From: Sipunculus nudus
Taxonomy: Eukaryota; Annelida; Sipuncula; Golfingiida; Sipunculidae
Direction of reading: 5' to 3'
Assembly (NCBI GenBank): GCA_026874595.1
Contig: CM049316.1
Coordinates: forward strand, 23,275,839-23,339,838
DNA length: 64,000 nucleotides
Made by a program: the position numbers and the translations under genes. Positions within the stretch are counted from its first letter, which is position 1; each line of letters opens with the position of its first letter. Of this stretch, positions 11,017 through 20,043 are shown in pieces. Below the pieces are notes generated by a model. It saw only the letters and a program-made list of their open reading frames with translations. It searched no databases and had not been told where the DNA came from.

Positions 11017-13908
11017 GGTGTGTGTGTGATGTAGAGATTACATATGCCATCAATTTATTTTATTTAATGTATTATCTATAATTATATTAAATAATGGAAA
11101 ATTGAGGGACACCTTTTTAAATGAGGTAAAGCAAATATTGCAATGGGTGAACAGATAGTATGACTCATTCTTTTAAGCAGAAGCGAGACTGCTTTATCCA
11201 TGGGGAGCAACTTTTCAGTAACACAGTATACACCAATTGGTAATATATGTTGTAGGTATTATGAAGACTTAATGGGACCACTGGTAGACAAGGTCATAAG
11301 TTCTAGGTTAGAGGCTGGTGACCTTGTGACCTTGTCAGATGGTAAACTACTGGAGCGACTTTTGACCTTGAAGATGATCAGAGAGGACATCAGTCTGACT
11401 AACATTGAGTATGAGTGGGACGAAAGGACAGAGGAACTCAAGGTGAGAAAAAGGACGCCAGATCCAACAAAAGCTCCCTTCTTTCACAAACTCCTGGCAA
11501 TTGCGGAGGAGAGGTTACAGGAAATGAGGTAATTAAGGTGTATGATGATGATGGACTGTTTCAATAATTATTATCTCCATTAGACTTGAGTATTGTAGAG
11601 ATATAACTCCAAACAGGAGACCTATGTGTTATATACATCGTGTGTATTATAAGAAATGCAGAATGCTGTCCACAACTGTATCATTTTTTTTTTTTCAAAT
11701 GAAATGCCACTCACTGGAGTGCTTACACATACCAAAGCACAATACATATCCTATTACATCTTTATTGATGATCTCTGTCTAGATTTAGTAGGGTCTACCC
11801 TTTCCACATGTCCGACCATCAGTGGAAATTAAGTAGTTTTTATATTATCCGGCTAGCAGACAAACAAATCCATATTGAATAAACAGACATTGATCAAAAC
11901 CTGGCCTCCTTGTTCAAGGTAACAAATAAATTATGAATTATCAAATATGAAAATTTGTCCCTCCGTCTCTTTAATGTACACATATATCTTAATGATGTTT
12001 CTCTAATTAAAAGAATTATTATTTGTAAAATTGATATATGACACAAGTCACAAGTATCTTTTCTATTTTGATTAAGTATGCTTGTATAAAAGGGACATAA
12101 TCAGGAGCAATAGTATGCCTATTCCTTTACACTATCAGTTCAGTTTTGCTTTACCGGTAATCAAAAGTTTCCCGCCTAAACACACGGTGCTTCCACCAGC
12201 GGGAATATGTATAACATTTTTTTGGCTAAGTCAATGCATCTTCTGATTGACGTGTTGTGGCCGGGCGATACACGCGATGTTTATGTTGACAACTTTGATC
12301 GCGCCCGGTCCACTGTTTTTAACACTCGTCAACTGGAGTAAGCAAACGGTTTTTGGGCAATATTTTGGCAGGTACAAATTTATTTTAAAGGCAATCTGTT
12401 TTTGTGTTTATTCAACATGCTTCATAGGTGATTGGGCCCCTTTATAAAAACTAAATTTTGTTAGCCTTTTTTGGTACGAAATCCATCCTGTTTAAGGAGT
12501 CAAACTGAACTAAATATTTTTTTTGCTGTTGTACAGTTTGACTCTGGAATCTCCGATTGTGATCATGGGGGACAGATCAGGATCGATGGACGTAGCTATC
12601 AGGATCAGTACGATCATCGCCAGTCTGCTCACAGCCGTGACATCGGCCAAGTTAGTCTTCTTCAACACCCAGAACATGGATGCTAAATTTATCCCAAAGA
12701 ATATAGAAGAGGTGGGTAATTTGTTCTGTTGTCATAAATATTCTCATCCATTCAGTATAGTCCCAGCGGGCACCTGAAGTTGATTCAACGTTAATTCATA
12801 GTTGACTTAAAGTTGAATCAACGTCCAGTGCCCGCTGGGGTAATATTTCAGTTAATTTTTTAAAATGTAATGTAAATAATGTGTATATTAATTGTTGGAA
12901 AATTCTGGAGATGGTTGGAATTGCATCTTGTAAAAACTGCTGCCATCTATCCACAATTGAAATAACTAAGCTCATAATCACAAGTGTACCAGTTTAGTCA
13001 GCTGCTGACACCTGGTGGATGAGATTATACTAAAAGCTCTGATTGAACCTTTTTCAATTTTTCAAATTCAGTTTTACATAACCAGTGTCTCTTTTAGGTT
13101 TTAGAGATGGCTGTCTCTATCGAGGCCGATGCAGCAACTAGTCCAGCAGCCTCACTGTATCCTTTCTATGAGAGAAAGGAAGTTGTCAAGACGTTCATCA
13201 TTGTAACGGATGAGGAAGAAAATGAAATATATAAGGAGTACAGGTAACAGCATTATTATTATTATTATTTCACATCTTAAGACAATTAGTATTTTTGTCC
13301 TTAATTCAGTGGTTATCTGTAGCCTTTGTACTAAACATTATTGTCCTGACACCTGGTGGTGAAATGAAATATATACATCAAACTCTGCAGATGTACATAC
13401 TTAGGTTAAGAAGTTAGCATTAAAGAGGCGGGTACTCCACCAAAAAAAAAAGATCTTTGAAAAATTAATCATTATCTAGCTCATTTCCATTAAAGCATTG
13501 TATCAAATTGTTAAAACATGCAAAGTACATTATCTGATAAAGAAATTTCTGAAAATTAAAAAAAAAAAAATATTTGTCTAAGCAAACTTGATGTATTTAT
13601 TATTCTATTTCAGATTTCTGCACTTGTATGAGAAGTACTGTGAGGAGGTCTACCCTGCACAGTTGGTGTTTGTCTCCTTCCTGCCAGACCAGCATGCACC
13701 AGGCAAGATGGTGTCTGACCTAAAGGATCATGGGTACTCTCCACTCCAGTACAAATTCTATGCTGCCAAACCTGATCTGACAAAATTGGATAAACTGTTT
13801 GGACTCCTATCATCAAAGACTGGATCATTTGAGGAGCAACTGTCTGAGGCAGAGAAGGATTTATCCATGAAAATCACAGAGACAAAAATGAATGGACTCA
13901 AATGCTAA
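6684..13908 (+). CDS. RGG-rich, TROVE/Ro60-like protein with C-terminal vWA domain (8 exons, 612 aa)
   Basis: Exons: 6684-7011, 8083-8336, 8639-8785, 10710-10930, 11256-11528, 12537-12711, 13098-13243 and 13614-13908. All junctions are GT-AG and the sum is 1839 nt (612 codons plus TAA). Residues 1-36 are an RG/RGG tract, typical of RNA-binding proteins. Residues about 65-405 are mostly helical; the block around 206-243 (RRWVRTL, then RDPWKKLADICHFHP) resembles the TROVE signature of Ro60, in which a GW.H.DLLRL.H.KP segment follows a similar helix. Residues about 408-560 form a vWA domain: DRSGS at 420-424 is a complete MIDAS DxSGS, Thr480 in TSPAAS and Asp504 in VTDEEEN are the likely other metal ligands. 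Ro60 binds misfolded and Y RNAs, so an RNA-binding role is an inference. It could instead be a separate vWA family with HEAT-like repeats. Confidence 0.88.
7683..7820. mobile_element. Inverted-repeat (MITE-like) element, GCGGATCC family, copy 2
   Basis: A perfect 16-bp terminal inverted repeat, CAGGCGCGGATCCAGG at 7683-7698 and its complement at 7805-7820, encloses poly-G and poly-C tracts. No clear target duplication is visible. It sits inside intron 1. Confidence 0.8.
7879..8007. mobile_element. Inverted-repeat (MITE-like) element, GCGGATCC family, copy 3
   Basis: The ends are CAGAAGCGGATC and GATCCGCCCCTG, with an exact 5-bp direct repeat ATACT on both sides (7874-7878 and 8008-8012). That supports a transposition event with 5-bp target duplication. 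It lies only 58 bp downstream of copy 2. Confidence 0.8.
8083..8336 (+). CDS. TROVE/vWA gene exon 2 (aa 110-194)
   Basis: Helical repeat segment (CLAAAWARADRDLVDTLL, then a SLFGLVEILKALTLLD run) followed by a lysine-rich loop. Acceptor TTTTTCAG, donor ACA|GTAAGT. It is in frame with exons 1 and 3. Confidence 0.9.
8639..8785 (+). CDS. TROVE/vWA gene exon 3 (aa 195-243), TROVE-like signature
   Basis: Encodes RRWVRTLTQDELEFYALHFP then RDPWKKLADICHFHPQK, the segment most like the Ro60 TROVE signature. It is phase 0 at both ends, 49 codons. Confidence 0.9.
9809..9871. repeat. (AAT)n microsatellite
   Basis: About 60 bp of trinucleotide AAT/TAA repeats with one interruption. Confidence 0.95.
9892..10605. 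repeat. Dispersed tandem-unit repeat, family B, copy 1
   Basis: Begins GTGAGGCATGGATTGAGT and ends near GTTTTGCCGGATAC. It is clearly homologous, in the same orientation, to 38412-39500. It is built of units of about 280 bp starting GCATGGATGTCTGC (9948 and 10228) and carrying GTAGGTGGCGCCA and CAAAATTTCAGGTGGATAAG. It has no coding potential and resembles a non-autonomous repeat. Confidence 0.75.
10710..10930 (+). CDS. TROVE/vWA gene exon 4 (aa 244-316)
   Basis: Encodes DFPSLPWFLPYCFGEDAPAD followed by helical sequence ending SLDQVL. Donor TG|GTAGGT, phase 2; the split codon makes Trp317 with exon 5. Confidence 0.9.
10951..11028. repeat. (TA)n-(TG)n compound microsatellite in intron 4
   Basis: A TA tract passes into TG repeats 20 bp after the exon 4 donor. 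Intron 4 (10931-11255) is otherwise featureless. Confidence 0.95.
11256..11528 (+). CDS. TROVE/vWA gene exon 5 (aa 317-407)
   Basis: Encodes YYEDLMGPLVDKVISSRLEA and a charged helix ending PFFHKLLAIAEERLQEM, the last helical block before the vWA domain. The open frame extends upstream to 11200, but the acceptor TTGTAG at 11250-11255 and the phase fit set the exon start. Donor AG|GTAATT. Confidence 0.9.
11529..12536 (+). other. Intron 5 of the TROVE/vWA gene
   Basis: About 1 kb. Its 3' half (12090-12445) is a dispersed repeat also found at 46164-46640. No additional exon is evident. Confidence 0.8.
12090..12445. repeat. Dispersed repeat, family D, copy 1
   Basis: Homologous to 46164-46640. 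Shared blocks include GGGAATATGTATAACATTTTT, GATCGCGCCCGGTCCACTG and a terminal GGTGATTGGGCCCCTTT. The second copy carries extra sequence in the middle. It is probably a non-autonomous element; the ends are uncertain. Confidence 0.65.
12537..12711 (+). CDS. TROVE/vWA gene exon 6 (aa 408-466), MIDAS motif
   Basis: Starts the vWA domain: SPIVIMGDRSGSMDVAIRIS gives a beta strand followed by the MIDAS DxSGS (Asp420, Ser422, Ser424), then the next strand AKLVFFN. Donor GAG|GTGGGT, phase 0. Confidence 0.92.
12762..12839. mobile_element. Tiny hairpin MITE with CCCAGCGGGCAC ends
   Basis: CCCAGCGGGCAC (12762-12773) and its exact complement (12828-12839) close a 78-bp hairpin, with an inner inverted pair around TTGATTCAACGT. 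It lies in intron 6. Very similar TGCCCGCTGGG-ended hairpins are widespread in animal genomes from memory; the superfamily is not assigned here. Confidence 0.7.
13098..13243 (+). CDS. TROVE/vWA gene exon 7 (aa 467-514)
   Basis: Carries the TSPAASLYPFYE loop (Thr480, second MIDAS position) and the strand FIIVTDEEEN (Asp504, third MIDAS position). Acceptor TTTTAG, donor AG|GTAACA, phase 2. Confidence 0.92.
13614..13908 (+). CDS. TROVE/vWA gene exon 8 (aa 515-612), C-terminus
   Basis: Completes the vWA fold (AQLVFVSFLPDQHAPGKMVS) and ends in a charged helical tail with stop TAA at 13906-13908. Acceptor TATTTCAG. Confidence 0.92.
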
Positions 13909-14370
13909 TGTTCAGGAATATAACTTGCAAATCACATAGAAATACTCATTTAAATATGCATGAGCTTCGGTAGTTTGCATTTAAAGCTGTTTTATATATC
14001 ATGTATTTTTTTCACAAATTTATGTAAATTTTACAGTTCTCCATTTGAAATATTTCTTACACACATATAAATACATATATCATCTTAATTGCCAGTGTGC
14101 TAATGATATTTTACAAGATGTGTACTGGTATGTATGTATTTATAAATGTACATGTTTTTGACTTGAGTCATATAGTTTGAAAGAAAAAAGAACAGGACAT
14201 CTTTGACAATACAACCTACAACTGTCAATATTTTCTAGGCATAGGCTACATGAGCTTGCAGTAATGAAGAATACAGGTAAACTCTATGGTCTTTTTATTA
14301 TTGATAATTGATAAACAATGATACACAATAATTCATAAACAGTACTCTGAACATTCATAAACTGACTAAA

Positions 14371-14376
14371 AATAAA
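14371..14376 (+). terminator. Candidate polyadenylation signal AATAAA for the TROVE/vWA gene
   Basis: AATAAA 463 bp after the stop codon and just before a (TA)n tract. It implies a 3' UTR of about 480 nt. Other weak hexamer variants exist, so the choice is tentative. Confidence 0.35.
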
Positions 14377-14383
14377 TGACTAG

Positions 14384-14388
<5 letters not shown>

Positions 14389-14434
<46 letters not shown>
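14389..14434. repeat. (TA)n microsatellite
   Basis: Uninterrupted TA tract directly after the candidate polyadenylation signal. Confidence 0.95.
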
Positions 14435-14437
<3 letters not shown>

Positions 14438-14828
14438 AAAACAAAAACATAATACATAACTGTGCCTTGTGCCATGTATATGGGTAACTTTGCATATGTT
14501 ATTTATTGTAATTCCACAACTGAAGATCAGAGCCATCCTATTTTCATACCTGAATTCTACTTTGTTTTCTAGTCAATAACTCTGCATGAATCTCATCTTG
14601 CTGTGACATTTCTTTTTTTGACATGCAAAGATGATCATTGGAGTAACAGGTCCCTCTGAGTCACAGAATGAACCCTAGATGGCGCTACAGTATCAGCTAA
14701 GGTGCTACTATTCATATATGCAATGATCCCTGTTATTTTGAAATACCTTTCAAAGTTTTGATCAGACTAAAAAATCTCCTGGGACTTTTATGATTCTCTC
14801 TAATGGAATGGTTAAACTACATGAATTA

Positions 14829-15155
14829 GGCTAAAATAAAAGGTATGGTTCTCGGGCACCATGCACATCAATTTTAACCCCCCCCCCCAAAAAAAAAAAA
14901 AATTTGATTATCAATAGAAACTTACCCATTTAGAGCTCTGGAGGCTCAGACCTTTCTTTCAATAAGATAAAATAATACAATTTTGATAAAATTCCGGTTG
15001 TTTTGTAGTGCTTTTATCTCTTTAGCAAAAAACTTCTGTTATTATCATACTTTTCCTAGATAATATGAAATTTTTATCAAAACATACAAAAAAAGGTTAA
15101 AAAAACACTCTGAAAAAAAGTGCATGAAAACCAAACCTATTTTTCTCTTTGACCT
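14829..15155. mobile_element. TA-flanked MITE with GGTATGGTTCTCGGGCAC ends, copy 1
   Basis: The left end, GGC then an A-rich run then GGTATGGTTCTCGGGCACC, is mirrored at the right by a diverged GTGCATGAAAACCAAACCTA and a T-rich run. TA dinucleotides flank both ends. Homologous copies are at 54558-54854 and 61367-61704. The TA flanks and lack of coding sequence suggest a Tc1/mariner-type non-autonomous element. This is the most diverged copy. Confidence 0.65.
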
Positions 15156-16082
15156 TAAGTGTGAAACCTTTTTACATGAAACAAGAACCTTTTACATGCA
15201 CATGCTGATGACAAAATCAGTAATAGAGTATGTACAATGGCTCATACTTGTATATGTCATACATATGCATTTGAAGAAAATTTTCTCAAGTATACTTCTG
15301 CCCAAATGAGAATTGTATTTAAAATTCTACTTTCTTTAGGTTTGGACTGGTTTGAGAATTGTATTCTTTGATGTACAAGCTGTTAACAAAAAAGTTCAAC
15401 ATGCAAACTGTGACATCCAGATTTAGGTGTGTACAGAACATGGTAGACCCCATGAGCACTTTCAAAATACTGGGAGAAATAAATCTATCAGGGTTAGATA
15501 AGGGCCAAGGAATACAACACCAAAGTACTCCCAGGAAAGGCAAGAACCTATCTACGCAGACAGTCTGATAAGGGGATCAGTGTGTATCAACAAAGTCTGG
15601 AGCAGGATAACTCTTATGGACCACTCTCAAATCCTCAAATTATAGGCTTTATTTGCATATCATTGCACTGTCCATTTTTGAGCTGAGACACTGGCTCTTT
15701 AAAAATATAAATACATACACTCATATAGTAGACTAGCAGGAGGAGGTGATGGTATCTAGTTCAAAACTACCAAAGACCAAAAAGCAGATAGGAAGACAAC
15801 ATTATCAGTTCAAACATATGCTCTCAATTCTTAAAGATAGGGATTTGATGTCTGCACTTATCCTAGCCCCAAGTTATAACCCCTGAAATCCACAAAGCCT
15901 ACTGATAATGTATCTTTTGTTATTTCATGTTTGATCATATATGGACCAATGCTTATTTATTGGTCAGCCAGATCTTTGGCCTTTTACTTGAATAAAATTG
16001 GTAATGTGATTATATTCATGAGAATTAAAAACCAATTGAACAAAAAACATTACTGCCCAGGTGGAACACAGTAGAAAACAAA

Positions 16083-16110
16083 TGACACATGGGTCGTGAC
16101 ACTCAGCTGT
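16083..16110. repeat. CCATGGGTC-GCTCAGCTG repeat terminus, diverged copy
   Basis: ACATGGGTCGTGACACTCAG followed by CTG. Better copies of the same conserved segment occur at 20223, 25735, 39918 and 40529. It seems to be one end of a dispersed repeat. Confidence 0.5.
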
Positions 16111-16149
16111 CAGGCATGACCTGCAACATCATTAGCTGAGATTCCCAAC

Positions 16150-16830
16150 AAAGGTTCTTTCCCTATTGGTAGGTAAGCCATATATGACAGACGTAAGGTA
16201 CAGGTTGAAAATTTTGCCTTAATATGACTCCACGCAAGAAGTGGGTGCTGTGAACTTGAACTTTGACCTCAAAATCACACGTCTTTTCTCCTGTTGGGAG
16301 AGAAGCGATATGTCAATGCTGGAAGGTTTGGGATGAAAAGTCTAGCTTGCAATGTGCCCACAACCTTTTTAAAGAAGTGGATCCTGTGACCTTGACCTTT
16401 GACCTCAAAATCTATAGGATTCTTCTGCCACTTGGTATGTGAGCTATATGTGAAAGAACAAACGTTTGGGATGAGAGGTTTGGCTTAAAATGCATCCACA
16501 AGCTTTTCAAAGAAAAGGGGTCCTGTGACCTTGACCTTTGACCTCAAAATAAATATGGTCCTTCCCCTGTTGGCAGGTGAGTCGTATATGAAAGTTGGAA
16601 GGTTTGGGATGAAAATTTTGGCTATGAGAATTAATTTTGGGGGTTGCAAACACATCCTGTAACTTGGAGTGGATTCATTTCAGGTTTGCAAGAACCGTTT
16701 AGAACCTCTAAGACTGCATAGGGTTCAAGATCCTAGCCCTTAACGTTACCATTTGTGCCCTGCTAATGGACAGACGGTCAGAAGGACGACAGACAAAGAC
16801 CCCTCGCTATAGCACAGCTCGACTGAAAGT
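16150..16830. repeat. Tandem repeat of about 120 bp with nuclear-receptor half-site clusters
   Basis: About four degenerate units containing CCTGTTGGNAGGTGAG, GGAAGGTTTGGGATGA, CACAAGCTTTT and TGACCTTGACCTTTGACCT. The last motif occurs perfectly at 16387-16405 and 16526-16544 and as a variant at 16251-16269. The block ends in GTCAGCTGAGCTC (about 16830), a terminus shared with 28871 and 42400. Confidence 0.7.
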
Positions 16831-17080
16831 CAGCTGAGCTCAAAATCGGTTAATTTTACTACATGCTCTTGTACTTAATGATTGTTATTATTCACAGTAG
16901 AACCATCACACATCAAATGCTACACATGCTGCTTATGGCAATATTTAAACTGTGATCTGGTGTATAAGCCTATGACTATAATGAAACTGAAAATGAAACA
17001 AACTGCCATGGCTTATTTGTCATGTACAATAAAACAGCACCATAAAACAGCACCATTTAACAAACATGTATGACATAATG

Positions 17081-18077
17081 GGCTCTAGGACAACTACCCC
17101 CCAGACAATTACCCCCTGGACAATTACCCCCCCGACAATTACCCCCTGGATAATTACCCCCCAGACAATTACCCCCCCGGACAATTACCCCTCTGGACAA
17201 TTACCCCCCTGGACAACTACCCCCCTGGACAACTACCCCCCAGACAACTACCCCCCAGACAATTACCCCCCGGTACAATTACCCCTGGACAACTACCCCC
17301 CGGACAACTACCCCCATGGTATAATAACAATTTTAAAGTACACATTGTACAAACTAAAAGTAAAATATTCCGATTGTAAGTAAAACAAATACCAGTGATA
17401 ATATATTTCAAACCAAGCATAGGTACATACATCATGTGAATTGTAAAAATAGAAAAAAAATCTATTACATCAAGTTTTCAGCAGCTGTTATTTGGTTTTA
17501 GGCAATGCCTCTCAGATGATTGTTTTGTGTATTGTAAAAAAATTGTAAATATATGGTAAAAAGTCCATTATATGAAATATGTTTTACATTGGCAATTTGT
17601 AAAACAAAAGCTTTGTAAATATATGGTCCATATAACCACCCGCAAGCTTACAATATAATTCTATTCAAATAGGGAATACCATTCAATCTGATACATTCTT
17701 ACCAGTCTCTATAAGTAATATCATAATAAGTAATAGAATGGTATTTTTATCTAAAGCGATTTTCTTTTTATTTTTTGTTTGCAATTAATTTTATTTATTT
17801 CTTTGGCATTCTGTGCTACTCATTAGCAACACAGAATATATTTAAATGTATAACGTGTACTTTAAGTGTGTAATTTATACCATGGGGGTAACTGTCCGGG
17901 GGGTAAATGTACCGGGGGGTAATTGTCGGGGGGGGGGGGGGGTAGTTGTCTGGGGGGTAGTTGTCCAAGGGGGTAATTGTCCTGGGGGTAATTGTCCTTG
18001 TGTAATTGTCTGGGGGGTAATTGTCCACGGGGTAATTGTCGGGGGGTAATTGTCCGGGGGGTAGTTGTCCTGTTGCC
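17081..18077. mobile_element. Foldback transposon FB1 with minisatellite arms (997 bp)
   Basis: Left arm 17081-17356 is an array of GACAATTACCCCC or GACAACTACCCCC units followed by CCATGGTATAA and TTAAAGTACAC. The right arm, about 17858-18077, is the inverted complement in the same order. The ends are GGCTCTAGGACAACTACC and, in reverse, GGCAACAGGACAACTACC. An exact 9-bp direct repeat GACATAATG flanks the element (17072-17080 and 18078-18086). The roughly 500-bp centre is AT-rich and non-coding. The organisation matches foldback elements such as Drosophila FB and sea-urchin TU elements, whose arms are also tandem repeats. The Pro-Thr-rich frames read through the arms are artefacts. Confidence 0.9.
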
Positions 18078-18914
18078 GACATAATGATGACTTTGGAATA
18101 TTAAACATGGTCCCTATCACCATGGAATGAGATCAATGATGTTTAAAACTGCCAAGTCCCTGTACAGGGGTTAGCTTTGAACGCACATAGTAGATGCCTT
18201 GCTATACAGTATTCTGTTAATATAGGGTATAATAATTCTATACAGTACATGACATACCATAAAACAACGTGAAAAATTGCATCATTATGAATTGTAATAT
18301 TAATGTACTGATTATTTGATATCATGGAAAGCTACAATCAGTCAAAGCCACAGAAGTTATCAGAGATTAAGGTAACATTGCTGGCAAAAAACCCTTAAAT
18401 TTAAAATCAGTCAAAAAGCTGTTTCAAGTGCACATAAGACCCCATTAAGTACATATCGTTTTGAACCTGTTACAGAACACTTTCTAATGGTTTATGTATT
18501 TATAAAATACACATTCATTTTCAATTGAAATTTTAACATTCTGGAAAATTTTTAAATGGTACAAGATTTTAAGCAAATTTTTATTCAATAAAAAAACTTA
18601 AATTTAAATTTAATTTTAAGCATAACAGAAGCAAATTAGAGGAAAAACCAGAGAGCAGTGTTTACATAGTGTCATGTAATTTGATATTAGCCAATTAAAA
18701 AGCTGTTTGCTGTTACTGGTTGCTTAAAATTGTGCAGCATTTAAAAATTTAAAATTAACAAAAAATGTTAAAATCTTATACATAAACAAATGTTAAAATC
18801 ATAAATACATATCCATAAGAAAGTGCTCTGTACCAGGTTTAAAATGATTTATACTTCTTTGAGCTAATATTCATTTCAAATGACCTTGGGCTGATTTTCA
18901 TCAAGGGATACTAC

Positions 18915-19314
18915 TAGGGCTGAAAGGAGTACTCGAGTACTCGAGTCCGGGTAATACTTACCGAGTACTCGAGTCCAATATTTGGACTCGAGTACTCTTG
19001 TATGTACATGCATATATGTATTTTACTGCAAATTTTAGGACAGTCTGTAGGATTATTTATCCTTTGTCGTAGCCTGGCGTAGGGCTCTAAACATATGCTA
19101 GTTAAATTAACCGAGGTCTTGTTATGATATATATCTATTCCTTCGTTGCAATAAAGTTAAGCCGTCACTAAGTCAAATTTATGCATATTTTGCATCGGTA
19201 AACAGATGTTCGTTTTATCTTCACAGCGTTGCCATGGTAACGAGTACTCGAGTCTGAGTCGGGTAATGCCTATCGGGTACTCGAGTCCAAAATTTTGTAC
19301 CCGTTTCAGCCCTA
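18915..19314. mobile_element. hAT-type MITE carrying an RFX X-box (400 bp)
   Basis: The termini are TAGGGCTGAAA and TTTCAGCCCTA, typical of hAT elements, flanked by an exact 8-bp duplication GATACTAC (18907-18914 and 19315-19322), the hAT hallmark. Several ACTCGAGT palindromes form subterminal repeats. No transposase is encoded, so it is non-autonomous. Confidence 0.92.
19228..19241. promoter_or_regulatory. RFX X-box GTTGCCATGGTAAC inside the hAT MITE
   Basis: Matches the inverted-repeat X-box consensus GTNRCC-N(0-3)-RGYAAC bound by RFX factors. Seen as a motif only. Confidence 0.4.
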
Positions 19315-19459
19315 GATACTACCTTAATCGCCATTGGTAAGGTACAGCTTCTGATTGGCCAATCACCACGGGATTAATCCAATAGATATCAGAAGTTTTA
19401 TAATTTATTATTATAAATTATTCCTGAAGTCTACAGGAAAAGGTATGGCAAATATTGCT

Positions 19460-19465
19460 TTTATT
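19460..19465 (-). terminator. Candidate polyadenylation signal AATAAA for the BtpA-family gene
   Basis: AATAAA on the minus strand 313 bp after the stop codon, before the hAT MITE is reached. Plausible but not unique. Confidence 0.3.
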
Positions 19466-19777
19466 TTATGTTTAATTTTATGAAGGAAAGTTTTGGTTTC
19501 CTTCTATGAACCTGGAAGAACATTGTGTTTAAATTTACGCTAACACATACCATAGATGTATTGCACCATTCGTTGAGCAAGATATGATGATTTTTGTATC
19601 ATTTGATAATCTTTTGTTACAGCTTTATCATGCAGTCATGATGGACATCTGCTTGTTAATGCAGCAGAATATTTAAAACAAAATCGTCAAACATCAACCA
19701 AACCATGTGTGTTAATTTACAAGGCACCATCAAATCATTCAAGTTTGGCGAGAGATCTGGAATGTTTTCCTTGGATG

Positions 19778-20043
19778 TCACTCCCCTTGTGAGAGGATTG
19801 ATGTAAAGTGCTGAGACTGATCAGTGCTGCCACCTGTTGACTGCCTCTTCTCAAGTCCTTGCAGTGACCTCACTCTGTCCATCAAAGCTGTGACACGCCC
19901 CGGGTCTAACCTCTTGTGCCACACCCCATTCTGCTTTAAGCTGGACCCAACAATAAATGCACTGGATGACATGTACTGGTGGATGTTTTCTTCTGTGACA
20001 CCAGAGCCAATCAGAACTGGGATTTCCACACACTCCTGGACTT
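19778..20043 (-). CDS. BtpA-family gene exon 6 (aa 209-296)
   Basis: Acceptor CTGTTGTAG, then VQECVEIPVLIGSGVTEEN, the final barrel strand and phosphate-binding loop, and GSSLKQNGVW. It ends in a Ser/Gln/Thr-rich tail and TGA at 19780-19778. Plus-strand and other frames over this stretch are shadows. Confidence 0.95.

Noticed and set aside
17091-17316. Regularly spaced short repeats that could suggest a CRISPR array
   Set aside because: There are no unique spacers between repeats, the host is a eukaryote and the array is one arm of a transposon.
17066-17383. Open frame with TITP/DNYPP repeats resembling a mucin or collagen-like protein
   Set aside because: It is a translation of the minisatellite arm of foldback FB1; inverse frames of the same kind appear at 17816-18123, and no start, splice or domain context exists.
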